NCBI GenBank assembly: GCA_944324225.1
Contig: CALUVL010000001.1
Span: 62,001-126,000, forward strand
DNA: 64,000 nt
Reading direction: 5' to 3'
Source of the DNA: Candidatus Gastranaerophilales bacterium
GTDB lineage: Bacteria > Cyanobacteriota > Vampirovibrionia > Gastranaerophilales > Gastranaerophilaceae
Position 1 is the first letter of the stretch, and every line of letters begins with the position of its first letter. The notes under the pieces were generated by a model. The model was not told the DNA's origin, did no database searches, and was given only the letters and a program-made list of their open reading frames with translations. This document shows, piece by piece, positions 7,121 to 15,669 of this stretch. Made by a program: the position numbers and the translations under genes.

Positions 7121-8239
7121 ATGGAAGAAAGAACATACATAGACGATGACATCAAAAAAGATATGACTTATAATATTTATCATCCGGACAATCCAGTAAA
7201 CTTATCCGGTTGGAAGATTGTTGAATACAAAAACTCAAAAAGCGGATTTGAAGGTTTGATATATAAAAAAGATAATCATATAATTTTAGTTTATAAAGGA
7301 ACAGATATTACAAGCAGAAATGATTTAAATAATGATCTTCAAATGTTTTTAAAACAAAAACCGTCACAGGAGGCTGAAGCTATTGAACTTGCCTTTTATG
7401 CAATCAAAAAGTATAAAAATGCCGTTATTGAAACAACAGGACATTCTTTAGGAGCCAGTCTTGCACAACTTGTATCTGCAAAAACGGGCATAAGAGCAAC
7501 AACATTTAACGCTTATGGCACGGCAGATATCCTAAAACGTGAAGGATTTACTGACGAACAAATTAAAAATATGAATATTAAAAATTACGGAAATCCGAAA
7601 GATCCTGTATTTTTATATAATTTGTCAAGTCAACCTGGAAGAACCTATTTAACAAATACAAACCTAAATCCGATAGAAAGTTATGAATTTGAACATAAGA
7701 AAAAGTTCGGTTTTAATAACAATTTAAACAATCATAGTTTGGAAGCAATGGGAAGTCTTGCAGATGCTGTAGCGATAACACCTGTTACAAAAAAGTCAGA
7801 GTCTGCCGGAATGCTTTACGGGTATATATCCAACATCAATGATATCTACAAAGACAATAATTCAATCAGGCGTCTGTGGAGAGATATTCCTTTGGCAGAT
7901 CCTGTTAAAAATCAACAGGTTATGCCTGAAAAATTAGAACCGATAATTAATCAATTTCTGAAACAAAATTTGTATGATTTTGACTACTCCGGCTACCTGA
8001 ACCCAGCAACGGGCGACGGCAAAATCTTTTCACGTGAAGCAATTTCTCAAATGACAGGTGATGAATACACCGGAAACGAATCAGCCATTATGGCACAGTT
8101 GAAAAGTATCGGCATACCTTATGAATCAGACCTTGAACTTGCAAGTATGCACGGCGGCGGACTGGTGTATGTAAGACCTTACACCAGATCCGACGGCACA
8201 GAAGTTCGGGGCTACTGGCGCTCTGCACCTTCGGTATAA
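7121..8239 (+). CDS. Lipase_3-type putative toxin with shared C-terminal domain
   Basis: 372 residues, Shine-Dalgarno AAAGGAAAGG. Residues about 1-215 are an alpha/beta hydrolase of class-3 lipase type: HIILVYKGTD, nucleophile elbow TGHSLGAS (Ser109), GNPKDPV (Asp161) and NNHSLEAM (His205) form a complete triad. Residues 288-372 are nearly identical to the C-terminus of the next toxin gene. No signal peptide. Phospholipase effectors with membrane-bound immunity proteins are known in interbacterial competition; that this is one is inferred from the triad, the divergent membrane protein and the domain swap. The usual constant-N, variable-C order of polymorphic toxins is reversed. Confidence 0.7.
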   Translation: MEERTYIDDDIKKDMTYNIYHPDNPVNLSGWKIVEYKNSKSGFEGLIYKKDNHIILVYKGTDITSRNDLNNDLQMFLKQKPSQEAEAIELAFYAIKKYKNAVIETTGHSLGASLAQLVSAKTGIRATTFNAYGTADILKREGFTDEQIKNMNIKNYGNPKDPVFLYNLSSQPGRTYLTNTNLNPIESYEFEHKKKFGFNNNLNNHSLEAMGSLADAVAITPVTKKSESAGMLYGYISNINDIYKDNNSIRRLWRDIPLADPVKNQQVMPEKLEPIINQFLKQNLYDFDYSGYLNPATGDGKIFSREAISQMTGDEYTGNESAIMAQLKSIGIPYESDLELASMHGGGLVYVRPYTRSDGTEVRGYWRSAPSV

Positions 8240-8509
8240 AACTAAGCAGGCGGTCGAACAGGCTTGCAATCCTCGTATTAATTTCCTCCGCCTTCAGCTC
8301 GCTCGTGCTGTCTTGGATTTTCTCCACGCTCGAATAGTTTTCGCCATTAAGCCTGACGGCTAAGCCGGCTCAATATTCTCGCTTTCTGACTAACTCGCTT
8401 GCGCTAATATCGTTCGTCTGCAAATCCGTATGAACGCAAGGTGCGTTCTCATTGCTAACCATAACAAATAAGACAGGATAGGAATAACCTATCATGTCTT
8501 ATTTACCCT
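7980..8509 (+). repeat. 530-bp direct repeat, copy 1 (encodes shared toxin C-terminus and 3' region)
   Basis: Aligns without any gap to 9964-10493 at a constant offset of 1984 bp and with few mismatches. It starts abruptly at TTGACTACTCCGG, where the shared protein domain begins, runs past the stop codon, and ends at TTATTTACCCT, which in copy 2 is the 3' end of tRNA-Arg. The 8240-8466 part is GC-richer than its surroundings and shows no convincing gene. Confidence 0.95.
8467..8503. terminator. Long bidirectional hairpin after toxin 1
   Basis: AATAAGACAGGATAGG pairs with CCTATCATGTCTTATT, with one mismatch. The same hairpin without the mismatch follows toxin 2 at 10451-10487. Confidence 0.7.
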
Positions 8510-8595
8510 CTGGCACACAAGATTAGAACCTGGGCAATTCTGAAAGATGTAGCATGATTTTTAATTTAGTCAATACAATGTATTGACAATTGCAA
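8504..8595. repeat. 92-bp repeat, copy B
   Basis: Partner of 5104-5195 and of the same length. It occupies the spot where copy 2 of the 530-bp repeat has tRNA-Arg, and keeps the tRNA-like ACCCTCTGG, GATTAGAAC order when read on the plus strand. Confidence 0.7.
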
Positions 8596-8604
8596 ACATC
8601 AGGG

Positions 8605-8750
8605 ACTTATATAGCAAATTCCACTAATATTATAAAAAAGCACGTCATTCTGAGGGCTTAAGCCTGAAGAATCTCATTTATTTAGATCCTTCGCCTTCGG
8701 CTCAGGATGACGCTGTTTAGAAATTTTTTGTGGAATTTTTGCTATATAAA
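8605..8750. mobile_element. MITE-like element 1
   Basis: 146 bp with imperfect terminal inverted repeats: ACTTATATAGCAAATTCCAC at the left and GTGGAATTTTTGCTATATAA at the right. Inner arms CGTCATTCTGAG / CTCAGGATGACG form a second inverted repeat. No coding capacity. A second copy lies at 10673-10799. Confidence 0.75.
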
Positions 8751-8766
8751 TCCCAAACATCACTGC

Positions 8767-8796
8767 TTTACAGAATCATGAAACAGATGTTATAAT
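8767..8796 (+). promoter_or_regulatory. Sigma-70-type promoter in leader repeat 2
   Basis: TTTACA at 8767-8772, 18-nt spacer, TATAAT at 8791-8796. Same arrangement as in copy 1. Confidence 0.65.
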
Positions 8797-8827
8797 TGTA
8801 GTACAAAATTGAATAAAACAAAAAATT

Positions 8828-8888
8828 AGAGTAAGGTAAGATATTTTAAATTAATTAAAATTTAAAATACTTTCTTACTCTTCTTTTA
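8828..8888 (+). terminator. Hairpin in leader repeat 2, weaker than copy 1
   Basis: AGAGTAAG (8828-8835) pairs with CTTACTCT (8875-8882). The T run is interrupted by C, so read-through should be higher than in copy 1. Confidence 0.6.
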
Positions 8889-8916
8889 TAACAATAATCC
8901 AGAAAGACGGTGAGAT

Positions 8917-9366
8917 TTATGAAAACCTAAGGAGAAATTCTGAAATCGGGGCTAATATCAAGAATAAAACTGCACATGCAAATCTTGACAACGGGAACCA
9001 CATCCCAATCCAGAACACGATAGAATGAAGTATTTCTATAAATAATGGCGGTTTGCATTTTAAAAATCCATCAGGGAAAAACTTTTTTCTTAAAAAATAT
9101 TCTACAATACCTAACATTGCAAGAAAAAAAGAACTTATCATAAAATTTGCTAAAGCTATTGCGCAGTCAAAAGTATGCATAATTCCAGCATCTGTAGTGT
9201 CAGCACCAGGAGTAGAATAGACAATTGCATTTTCTATATTCAACTGATGCAGCGTTACAGCATAAAAATACCCGCGGATTGCCATTAAATTAGGAAATAC
9301 ATAGTTCTTTAGTTTTGCTAGATTTTTCAGAATATGAAAAAACTTTTTGAAAATCAGATTTTGCAT
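8917..9366 (-). CDS. Membrane protein, candidate immunity protein 2
   Basis: 149 residues, hydrophobic, with helices at about 68-88, 108-122 and 124-145 and a basic N-terminus. It is unrelated in sequence to the membrane protein at 6742-7080 but has the same orientation, 44 nt from and divergent to the second toxin gene. No Shine-Dalgarno; a TAAAAT box lies 7 nt before the ATG. Its last codons lie in leader repeat 2. Role as toxin-specific immunity is inferred from position. Confidence 0.6.
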   Translation of the reverse strand: MQNLIFKKFFHILKNLAKLKNYVFPNLMAIRGYFYAVTLHQLNIENAIVYSTPGADTTDAGIMHTFDCAIALANFMISSFFLAMLGIVEYFLRKKFFPDGFLKCKPPLFIEILHSIVFWIGMWFPLSRFACAVLFLILAPISEFLLRFS

Positions 9367-9410
9367 ACTATGAATTTTACATAAAAAATTTTAAATAGAA
9401 AGGAAAAATT

Positions 9411-10223
9411 ATGAAAAAATTATATGACGAAATTAAAAAAATCAATGAAATGGTTACCAAAAAGCAAAAACAAGAAGATTTTAAAGATGATATGGTAAGA
9501 AAAACTTGGGAATACCAGAAAAAATTCGGGTTTGAAACAAGCCCGAGACAAGGACATGAATTTTGGAATAACGAAGCTGATGCATTTAAACATGCATTCG
9601 GAAGTGCAGATATGGCATTAGATATGGGATATTTAGGAAGTCTTATAGGCGATATATACCATGAATTCAAAACCAAAAACAATCCTTATGGAGAGTGGAA
9701 TATGGACTCCTGGAACAACAATGAAGGCCGAAAAATAGCAGATGAAATAAAAAAAGAATACGGCAAAACTTTTGACAGATTATCTGACAGGGAAAAATCC
9801 GCAGTAATTGCAACAAAAGTTATGATGAAAATGCGAAATGGTGAATTGATTACGCATCCTTCTGATGAAAGAAAGTTTAAAGGACTGCTTGAAACTTTAT
9901 TTTACAGACTAACTGACAAACCTACCGGCGGAGCCGCACCAATGCCAGTATTACCTCATCAAGTTGACTACTCCGGCTACCTGAATCCAGCAACGGGCGA
10001 CGGTAAAATCTTTTCGCGGGAAGCAATTTCTCAAATGACAAGTGATGAATATACCGGCAACGAATCAGCCATTATGGCGCAGTTGAAAAGTATCGGAATA
10101 CCTTATGAATCAGACCTTGAACTTGCAAGTATGCACGGCGGCGGGTTAGTTTATGTAAGACCATATACCAGAAGCGACGGCACAGAAGTCAGAGGCTACT
10201 GGCGCTCTGCTCCTTCGGTATAA
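9411..10223 (+). CDS. DUF6973-like putative toxin with shared C-terminal domain
   Basis: 270 residues, Shine-Dalgarno AGAAAGGA. Residues about 40-165 hold NNEADAFKHAFGSA (Glu55, His61), IYHEF (His84, Glu85) and NMDSWNNNEGRKIA (Asn97-Arg107), the His/Glu/Asn-Gly-Arg pattern of DUF6973-type domains found at toxin ends of polymorphic toxins. Residues 186-270 are the domain shared with the lipase-type toxin, linked by a Gly/Pro-rich hinge (GGAAPMPVLPHQ). The reaction is unknown. The divergent membrane protein upstream and the cassette structure support a toxin role. Confidence 0.65.
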   Translation: MKKLYDEIKKINEMVTKKQKQEDFKDDMVRKTWEYQKKFGFETSPRQGHEFWNNEADAFKHAFGSADMALDMGYLGSLIGDIYHEFKTKNNPYGEWNMDSWNNNEGRKIADEIKKEYGKTFDRLSDREKSAVIATKVMMKMRNGELITHPSDERKFKGLLETLFYRLTDKPTGGAAPMPVLPHQVDYSGYLNPATGDGKIFSREAISQMTSDEYTGNESAIMAQLKSIGIPYESDLELASMHGGGLVYVRPYTRSDGTEVRGYWRSAPSV

Positions 10224-10487
10224 AATTAAGCAGGCGGTCGAACAGGCCTGCAGTCCTCGTCTTAATTTCCTCCGCCTTCAGCTCGCTCGCGCTGTCTTGG
10301 ATTTTCTCCACGCTCGAATAGTTTTCGCCATTAAGCCTGACGGCTAAGCCGGCTCAATATTCTCGCTTTCTGACTAACTCGCTTGCGCTAATATCGTTCG
10401 TCTGCAAATCCGTATGAACGCAAAGTGCGTTCTCATTGCTAACCATAACAAATAAGACAGGATAGGAATAACCTATCCTGTCTTATT

Positions 10488-10493
<6 letters not shown>
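9964..10493 (+). repeat. 530-bp direct repeat, copy 2
   Basis: Second copy of 7980-8509. It runs from the first codons of the shared domain, past the stop, to the first bases of the tRNA-Arg 3' end. The noncoding tail from 10224 holds no gene that I can support. Confidence 0.95.
10451..10487. terminator. Perfect 16-bp bidirectional hairpin between toxin 2 and tRNA-Arg
   Basis: AATAAGACAGGATAGG pairs fully with CCTATCCTGTCTTATT around AATAA. It directly abuts the tRNA 3' end, so it probably ends the tRNA transcript and the toxin transcript from opposite sides. Confidence 0.75.
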
Positions 10494-10561
<68 letters not shown>

Positions 10562-10563
10562 TT

Positions 10564-10656
10564 GGATCCAGAGGGTCTAGACAGACGTTTGGTTTTGTGG
10601 GGTATCTGTATATTCCCTCCGTAAATTATGCTATCATAAAAATTTCTTTTTGCAAG
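10564..10656 (-). repeat. tRNA leader repeat, copy 1 (promoter and leader of tRNA-Arg)
   Basis: 93 bp aligned without gaps to 12268-12360. On the minus strand it holds TTGCAA, a 19-nt spacer, CATAAT and then about 60 nt of leader up to the tRNA. Confidence 0.8.
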
Positions 10657-10672
10657 GTTAATAATTTTTTGA

Positions 10673-10799
10673 TTTATATAGCAAATCAAAACAATGTCAT
10701 ACTGAGCGTTAGCGAAGTATCTAAATAAAAAAGATTCTTCGGGCAAAACCCTCAGAATGACGAATTTTTAATAATATTTGTGGAATTTGCTATATAAGT
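10673..10799. mobile_element. MITE-like element 2
   Basis: 127 bp. The right terminal repeat GTGGAATTTGCTATATAAGT is the exact reverse complement of the left end of element 1; the left end keeps TTATATAGCAAAT. The inner TGTCATACTGAG and CTCAGAATGAC arms match the inner repeat of element 1. No ORF. Confidence 0.75.
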
Positions 10800-10915
10800 C
10801 CAAATGTTTTTTCAATGTTAACTAATGTAAAAAAGTGTTCTAAATAATTGAAGAATTTATTTGCTCTGTCCGAGATATTTAGGTGTTAGTGTACTTAATC
10901 CAAAGGAGAATTTAG

Positions 10916-12178
10916 ATGGCGAATGAAGTAAACAAAGTTGGTGGTGTGCAGCATCCTGTTGAAATCAGGAAACAAGCGCATGTTACAGTGCAGGAATCAG
11001 TAAAAGTTGAGATTTCTTTTCCTAAAGGCGCTCAGGAAAACAAACCTGTGGAGTTCAACTTATACGGAAAAGATCTTGAAAATTTTGAAAAATTTAAAGG
11101 TAATGATAAACATGATGCAATGCGAATGACGACTTCGGCTGCAAATGATGTTAAAGTTGCTTATATGCAGCTTCAGCATGAATTTCCTGACGTGTCGATT
11201 TCATTTGAGCCGATGCCCGATCCGAAAAGATGCGGCAAAAAACGTGAAGGGTTTATTACATATCAGCAGCAGTTGGAAGACTGGAAAGACGTTGCTTTAA
11301 TGCAGATTGCCAACGCAAGAGAAGCCAGCACAACTTCTAAAATCAATGATGCTGCGGGTGCCGTAATTGCTAACGACAATGCAAATGCGGCAATGAATGC
11401 AGAATTAACTGTAGCCGCTGCAGATGCAATTGTTGAAAATGATAATAAAAATGCTGAAAAAATTAACCGGAACATTGATCAAGAAGGTGCTTCAACCCGT
11501 GCAGCCGTAGGCGAGGAAGGTGTAAAAACCAGAAACGCAGTACACGCAGAAGGCGCAATTACAAGGGATACCGTAAGAGGTGAGCATGCACGCACACGCA
11601 ACCTTGTTAGAGATGAGGCTATGGATAACCGGAATGCTATTCGTGAAGAAGGTGCAGATACCCGCAACACAACAAAAGAAACAGCAAAGCAAACGCAGGA
11701 AATTCAATCCTTATCAGAAAAGATTTCAGATATTTTGAATAACGGTTCTCAGCTTCACACGACAGAAACCATGAAAAAAGTCGGAGAACTGCGGGACAAG
11801 ATTATAGCAGCGGATGTTTTTCACGAAACAAAAGTTGAACTGTTGAACAAACTTGCAGATTTTGCAAATCAAGGAATCATAACATCAAAAGAAGTTGCCC
11901 GGATGAATAAAATGATAGATGAGGAACTAAACAATTCAGGGCGAGAACTTCCGGAGGAACGCTATCCTGAAAAAGCAATGCATGAGCTTCCTCCAAGAAA
12001 AGAGCCTCCGATAACAGAATCAGCAAATGACGGTGTTGAACATCCCGCATCGGCAGAACCTCACCCATCAGGCAATTCTAAAAAGCAACCTTCGGAAGAT
12101 TTGCCTAAAGGGCCACCTATAATTGAGTCAGAAAAAGTCAAAATCAAAAAACCGGAAGAATTTGATAACTATAATTAA
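10916..12178 (+). CDS. Hypothetical protein with six tandem 11-residue repeats (coiled coil)
   Basis: 420 residues, Shine-Dalgarno AAAGGAGAA. Residues 1-125 form a mixed alpha/beta head. Residues about 130-185 are Ala/Asn-rich helix. Residues 190-255 are six consecutive 11-mers of the form E-G-x-x-T-R-x-x-V-x-x, a hendecad pattern expected to make a right-handed coiled-coil rod. Residues 265-345 form a further helical part, and the tail (350-420) is Pro/Glu/Lys-rich and disordered. No signal peptide. Its setting between duplicated tRNA leader sequences suggests an accessory gene. Function unknown. Confidence 0.7.
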   Translation: MANEVNKVGGVQHPVEIRKQAHVTVQESVKVEISFPKGAQENKPVEFNLYGKDLENFEKFKGNDKHDAMRMTTSAANDVKVAYMQLQHEFPDVSISFEPMPDPKRCGKKREGFITYQQQLEDWKDVALMQIANAREASTTSKINDAAGAVIANDNANAAMNAELTVAAADAIVENDNKNAEKINRNIDQEGASTRAAVGEEGVKTRNAVHAEGAITRDTVRGEHARTRNLVRDEAMDNRNAIREEGADTRNTTKETAKQTQEIQSLSEKISDILNNGSQLHTTETMKKVGELRDKIIAADVFHETKVELLNKLADFANQGIITSKEVARMNKMIDEELNNSGRELPEERYPEKAMHELPPRKEPPITESANDGVEHPASAEPHPSGNSKKQPSEDLPKGPPIIESEKVKIKKPEEFDNYN

Positions 12179-12199
12179 AATCTAATGGTCATAATACAT

Positions 12200-12232
12200 A
12201 AAAAACAGGGGATTAAAAAATCCCTGTTTTTT
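12200..12232. terminator. Intrinsic terminator (works in both directions)
   Basis: AAAAAACAGGG pairs with CCCTGTTTTTT. It follows the hendecad-repeat gene on the plus strand and would also end any RNA started from the orphan leader repeat at 12268-12360. Confidence 0.85.
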
Positions 12233-12267
12233 AAATATATAAGAAGCTAAAAGCTCTGAATTTTTTA

Positions 12268-12360
12268 GGATCCAGAGGGTCTAGACAGACGTTTGGTTTC
12301 GTGGGGTATCTGTATATTCCCTCCGCAGATTATGTTAGCATAAAAAAAATTGAATGCAAG
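12268..12360 (-). repeat. tRNA leader repeat, copy 2 (orphan, no tRNA attached)
   Basis: Gap-free match to 10564-10656. It keeps TTGCAT, the 19-nt spacer and CATAAT on the minus strand, but the sequence after GGATCC leads into a terminator instead of a tRNA. A short RNA of about 120 nt could be made from it. Confidence 0.75.
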
Positions 12361-12512
12361 AGTTTTTTGCTGTTACGAAACAAACTAACGAAAAAACAGG
12401 AGATGAGACACTTCTGGAAGGAAAAACAAGAGCGGATGTTCCGCCGGAAAAACAGAAATGGCTCAATTATCTGGAACAGCACGGCCTGCTGTTAGAACAG
12501 TTTAAAAAATAA
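12354..12512 (+). pseudogene. 52-codon frame, possibly the 3' remnant of a lost gene
   Basis: The frame ends KQKWLNYLEQHGLLLEQFKK and has protein-like composition (TGDETLLEGKTRADVPPEKQ), but it starts at the end of the tRNA leader repeat and has no ribosome site. This suggests the tail of a gene cut off by the same rearrangement that copied the leader. It could also be a true small protein. No homologue recognised. Confidence 0.35.
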
Positions 12513-12531
12513 AAACTTAATTTCGTTTCTG

Positions 12532-12562
12532 AAAAACTGCACCTTAAGGTTGCAGTTTTTTT
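12532..12562 (+). terminator. Intrinsic terminator upstream of alaS
   Basis: AAAACTGCACC and GGTTGCAGTTTT pair with one bulged base, followed by a T run. Confidence 0.75.
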
Positions 12563-12609
12563 GTTGTATAATTTTTCTATAATGTAAACAATTTTAGAGG
12601 AATTAAATT

Positions 12610-15213
12610 ATGCTAACCGGAAATGAAATTCGTAAATTATATTTGAATTATTTTAAAGATAAACACCAGCACACAATTGTTGAAAGTTCAAGTCTTGTTC
12701 CTGACAATCCGACAGTTCTTTTAACAACGGCCGGAATGCTTCAATTTTTACCAATATTTCTCGGTATTGTAAAATCCCCTTATGAGCCTGCACGTGCAAC
12801 TTCCTGCCAGAAATGCGCAAGAGCAGGTGGGAAGGATTCAGATATCGAAAATGTCGGACGTACTCCAAGACACCATACTTTTTTTGAAATGCTCGGTAAC
12901 TTTTCTTTCGGTGACTATTATAAAAAAGAAATTATTCCGTGGGCGTGGGAATTTGTAACAGAAGTTTTGAAACTTGACAAAGACCGCCTCTGGATTACAA
13001 TTTTTGAGACAGATGATGAGGCTTACGAAATCTGGCGTAGTGTAGGAGTTCCGGCAGAAAGAATTAAACGCAAAGGAAAAAAGGACAACTTCTGGGGGCC
13101 TCCTGGTGCTTCGGGTTCCTGTGGGCCGTGTTCCGAAATCCATTATGACTTAGGAGAACAGTATAAATGTGACGATCCGCGAGGATGCGGAATTGATACC
13201 TGCGAATGCGACAGATGGGTTGAAATCTGGAACCTTGTGTTTACAGAACTTTATCAGGATGAAGAAGGCAACCAGTCGCCTTTAGACAGCAAAAACGTTG
13301 ATACCGGCATGGGGCTGGAACGTATTACAATGGTTTGTCAGGGGGTTGCTTCAACTTTTGAAACAGACCTTTTAAGACCTATTTTGGATAAAGTTTGCGA
13401 GATGAGCGGAGTCCCCTACAAGAAATCTGAAAAAACAGACATTTCTCTCCGCATAATCACAGACCATGCAAGATGCGTAACTTTCCTTATTTCAGATGGT
13501 GTAATTCCGGGAAATGAAGGAAGAAGCTACGTTTTGAGAATGATTTTAAGACGAGCACTAAGACATGGCAAAATCTTGGGAATGGATTTGCCGTTCCTTT
13601 ACAAACTCGTCGATGTTGTTGTTGATAATTATGGAGAAGCTTATCCGGATCTAGTTAAAAATAAAGCTAAAATTATTGATACAATTAAAAAAGAAGAGGA
13701 ACGCTTCAACAAAACTCTCGACAGAGGCTATAAACTTCTTGATGAATTTATCGTAAACAAAAAAGATATTGACGGTGAAAATGCCTTTAAACTTTACGAC
13801 ACATACGGATTTCCGCTTGAACTTACAAAAGAAATAGCGGAGGAAAACGGTCTTAAAGTTGATGAACTAGGCTACAAAGCTGCAATGCAGGAACAGAAAG
13901 AACGGGCAAAGGCTGCGACCGCAAAACTTTCTGTAACAGGCGATATCAAGTATGCCAAAATTGAAGACGAAGTCGGTTCAACAGAATTCGTTGGATATAC
14001 CGAAAATGACACTGATGCAAAGATTCTTGCAACTGTTGAAGGTGACGGATACATTGATATTATTCTTGATAAAACCCCTTTCTATGCAGAATGCGGCGGT
14101 CAGGTAGGCGACAGCGGCGTCATTGAAAATGACAACATGAAAGCTGAAGTTTTGACAACTTTCAAAGTCAACAAACTTTTTGTACATCGTTCAAAATTGA
14201 TTAACGGAGATATCACAATCGGCGAAAAAGTTAAAGCACAGATTGATGTTTCACGTCGTGAAGAAATCAGACTTCATCACACATCCGCTCACTTGCTTCA
14301 GGCGGCATTAATAAAAGTTCTCGGTGATGAAGTTCATCAGGCCGGTTCGCTTGTTGAAGAAAACAGAATGCGTTTTGACTTTACATTCAACCGTGCAATG
14401 ACTCCAGAAGAAATTTTCAAGGTTGAAGAAACAATGAATAACTGGATTGCAAAAGGTTATGATGTAGTAACTGATGTTATGGATATTGAAAAAGCAAAAC
14501 TTACGGGTGCAACCGCGCTCTTCGGCGAAAAATATGATGATGTCGTAAGAGTTGTTTCAATTACGGATGGCAAAACCTGCATTTCAAAAGAATTTTGCGC
14601 AGGGACTCACGCACGAAATATCCGAGATTTAAGGCTGGTCAAAATCGTAACAGAAGGTGCAATTGCAGCAGGAACAAGACGTATAGAAGTTGTTGTCGGA
14701 CGCTCGGCGTTTGAATTTATGAATGCCAAAGTCAAAGAAATGGACAAACTTTCTTTGATGTTCAAAGCGCACTACAATGAAGTTTTTGAGCGTGTTGAAA
14801 AGCTTGCCGACGAAAACAAAGAGCTTTTAAAGAAGATAGAAAAACTAGAAGAAGAAAATGCAAGAGCAAAATTTGCGACATTTGCATCAAAAGCTCAGGA
14901 TTTTGAAGGCGGAAAATTGTTTATAACAAAAATTGAGGACGTAACACCTCTCGGTGCAAAGATAGGTATTGAATTTCTTGCAAACAAATTCGGCGAAAGC
15001 GTAATTGTTCTTGCAAACTCAAAAACAGTTATGGCAAAAGTTTCAGACAGTTTTGTTAAAAAAGGTGTTAATGCCGGCAAGATTGTCGGAGAAATCGCAA
15101 GATTTACAGGCGCCAACGGCGGCGGGCGTCCGAATTTTGCACAGGGCGGAATTAAAGACGCTTCAAAACTTGATGAAATTCTGGCAAAAGTCGAAAACGA
15201 ATTGAAAAACTAA
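12610..15213 (+). CDS. alaS: Alanyl-tRNA synthetase
   Basis: 867 residues, full length, ribosome site AGAGGAA. It charges tRNA-Ala. Domains in order: class II catalytic core (SSSLVPDNPTVLLTTAGMLQ, RTPRHHTFFEMLGNFSFGDY), tRNA-recognition domain, editing domain with the zinc-type residues HHTSAH (about 555-560) and CAGTH (about 663-667), a coiled-coil segment (about 720-755), and the C-Ala domain with GGGRPNFAQGG near the end. A Cys-rich insert (CGPCSEIHYDLG, CDDPRGCGIDTCECDRW) is present near residues 170-205. Flanked by terminators, so monocistronic. Confidence 0.98.
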   Translation: MLTGNEIRKLYLNYFKDKHQHTIVESSSLVPDNPTVLLTTAGMLQFLPIFLGIVKSPYEPARATSCQKCARAGGKDSDIENVGRTPRHHTFFEMLGNFSFGDYYKKEIIPWAWEFVTEVLKLDKDRLWITIFETDDEAYEIWRSVGVPAERIKRKGKKDNFWGPPGASGSCGPCSEIHYDLGEQYKCDDPRGCGIDTCECDRWVEIWNLVFTELYQDEEGNQSPLDSKNVDTGMGLERITMVCQGVASTFETDLLRPILDKVCEMSGVPYKKSEKTDISLRIITDHARCVTFLISDGVIPGNEGRSYVLRMILRRALRHGKILGMDLPFLYKLVDVVVDNYGEAYPDLVKNKAKIIDTIKKEEERFNKTLDRGYKLLDEFIVNKKDIDGENAFKLYDTYGFPLELTKEIAEENGLKVDELGYKAAMQEQKERAKAATAKLSVTGDIKYAKIEDEVGSTEFVGYTENDTDAKILATVEGDGYIDIILDKTPFYAECGGQVGDSGVIENDNMKAEVLTTFKVNKLFVHRSKLINGDITIGEKVKAQIDVSRREEIRLHHTSAHLLQAALIKVLGDEVHQAGSLVEENRMRFDFTFNRAMTPEEIFKVEETMNNWIAKGYDVVTDVMDIEKAKLTGATALFGEKYDDVVRVVSITDGKTCISKEFCAGTHARNIRDLRLVKIVTEGAIAAGTRRIEVVVGRSAFEFMNAKVKEMDKLSLMFKAHYNEVFERVEKLADENKELLKKIEKLEEENARAKFATFASKAQDFEGGKLFITKIEDVTPLGAKIGIEFLANKFGESVIVLANSKTVMAKVSDSFVKKGVNAGKIVGEIARFTGANGGGRPNFAQGGIKDASKLDEILAKVENELKN

Positions 15214-15244
15214 AAATTAAATCTTGTTCAATCAATAATAAAAA

Positions 15245-15274
15245 AAACAGAGGTTGTGCAACCTCTGTTTTTTC
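15245..15274 (+). terminator. alaS terminator
   Basis: AAACAGAGGTTG pairs with CAACCTCTGTTT, followed by TTTT. Confidence 0.85.
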
Positions 15275-15289
15275 TGGCGAAAGGAGATT

Positions 15290-15520
15290 CTATGCCGCCA
15301 GTTCTGTCAGTTTTACATCTTTAAAATCTAGTATAATATCCTGAAATTCAAGATTTACCTCTGGCATATCCATGTTTATATCTAAAAACTCAAAGTTAGA
15401 TAAATTATCGCAAATGACATTTCCTTTATTTTTTTCTTTAACACAGCCATGTGCAAAACATTTTTCCAAAAAAACAATGACATCTGCAATAGTGATTTTT
15501 TTGTTTAAAATTTCATACAT
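15290..15520 (-). CDS. Small hypothetical protein
   Basis: 76 residues, acidic, with the pattern NMDMPEVNLEFQDIILDFKDVKL towards the C-terminus (alternating hydrophobic and acidic residues, beta-rich). AGAGAGG lies 7 nt before the ATG. 32 nt upstream is the 19-nt element TATATATATAAAGTATTTT, which also lies upstream of the gene at 51159-51440. No family recognised. Confidence 0.55.
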   Translation of the reverse strand: MYEILNKKITIADVIVFLEKCFAHGCVKEKNKGNVICDNLSNFEFLDINMDMPEVNLEFQDIILDFKDVKLTELAA

Positions 15521-15669
15521 AAATATACCTCTCTTTTCTTATTCTGTACGGTATATATATAAAGTATTTTGGGAAAGTCTATTTTCAGAGAAAGTGTTAT
15601 TTGTTACATAAATTAATAATTTTATAAAAACATATAGTTGTATTAATATTAAATAAATGGAGGAATAAA

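Larger units (their letters stand above)
8755..8921 (+). repeat. Cassette leader repeat, copy 2
   Basis: Nearly identical to 5831-5998 and ends at the equivalent ATG, here ATG AAA ACC TAA. The end of the second immunity candidate (minus strand) runs into it. Confidence 0.85.

Noticed and set aside
8088-8327. A 79-codon minus-strand frame in the repeat tail, with recombinase-like helical flavour
   Set aside because: It runs antisense through the toxin C-terminus. The differences between the two repeat copies change its amino acids freely and the frame is not kept in copy 2.
11479-11707. Minus-strand frames opposite the hendecad repeats
   Set aside because: Periodic antisense frames created by the repeated codons of the real gene; no ribosome sites.
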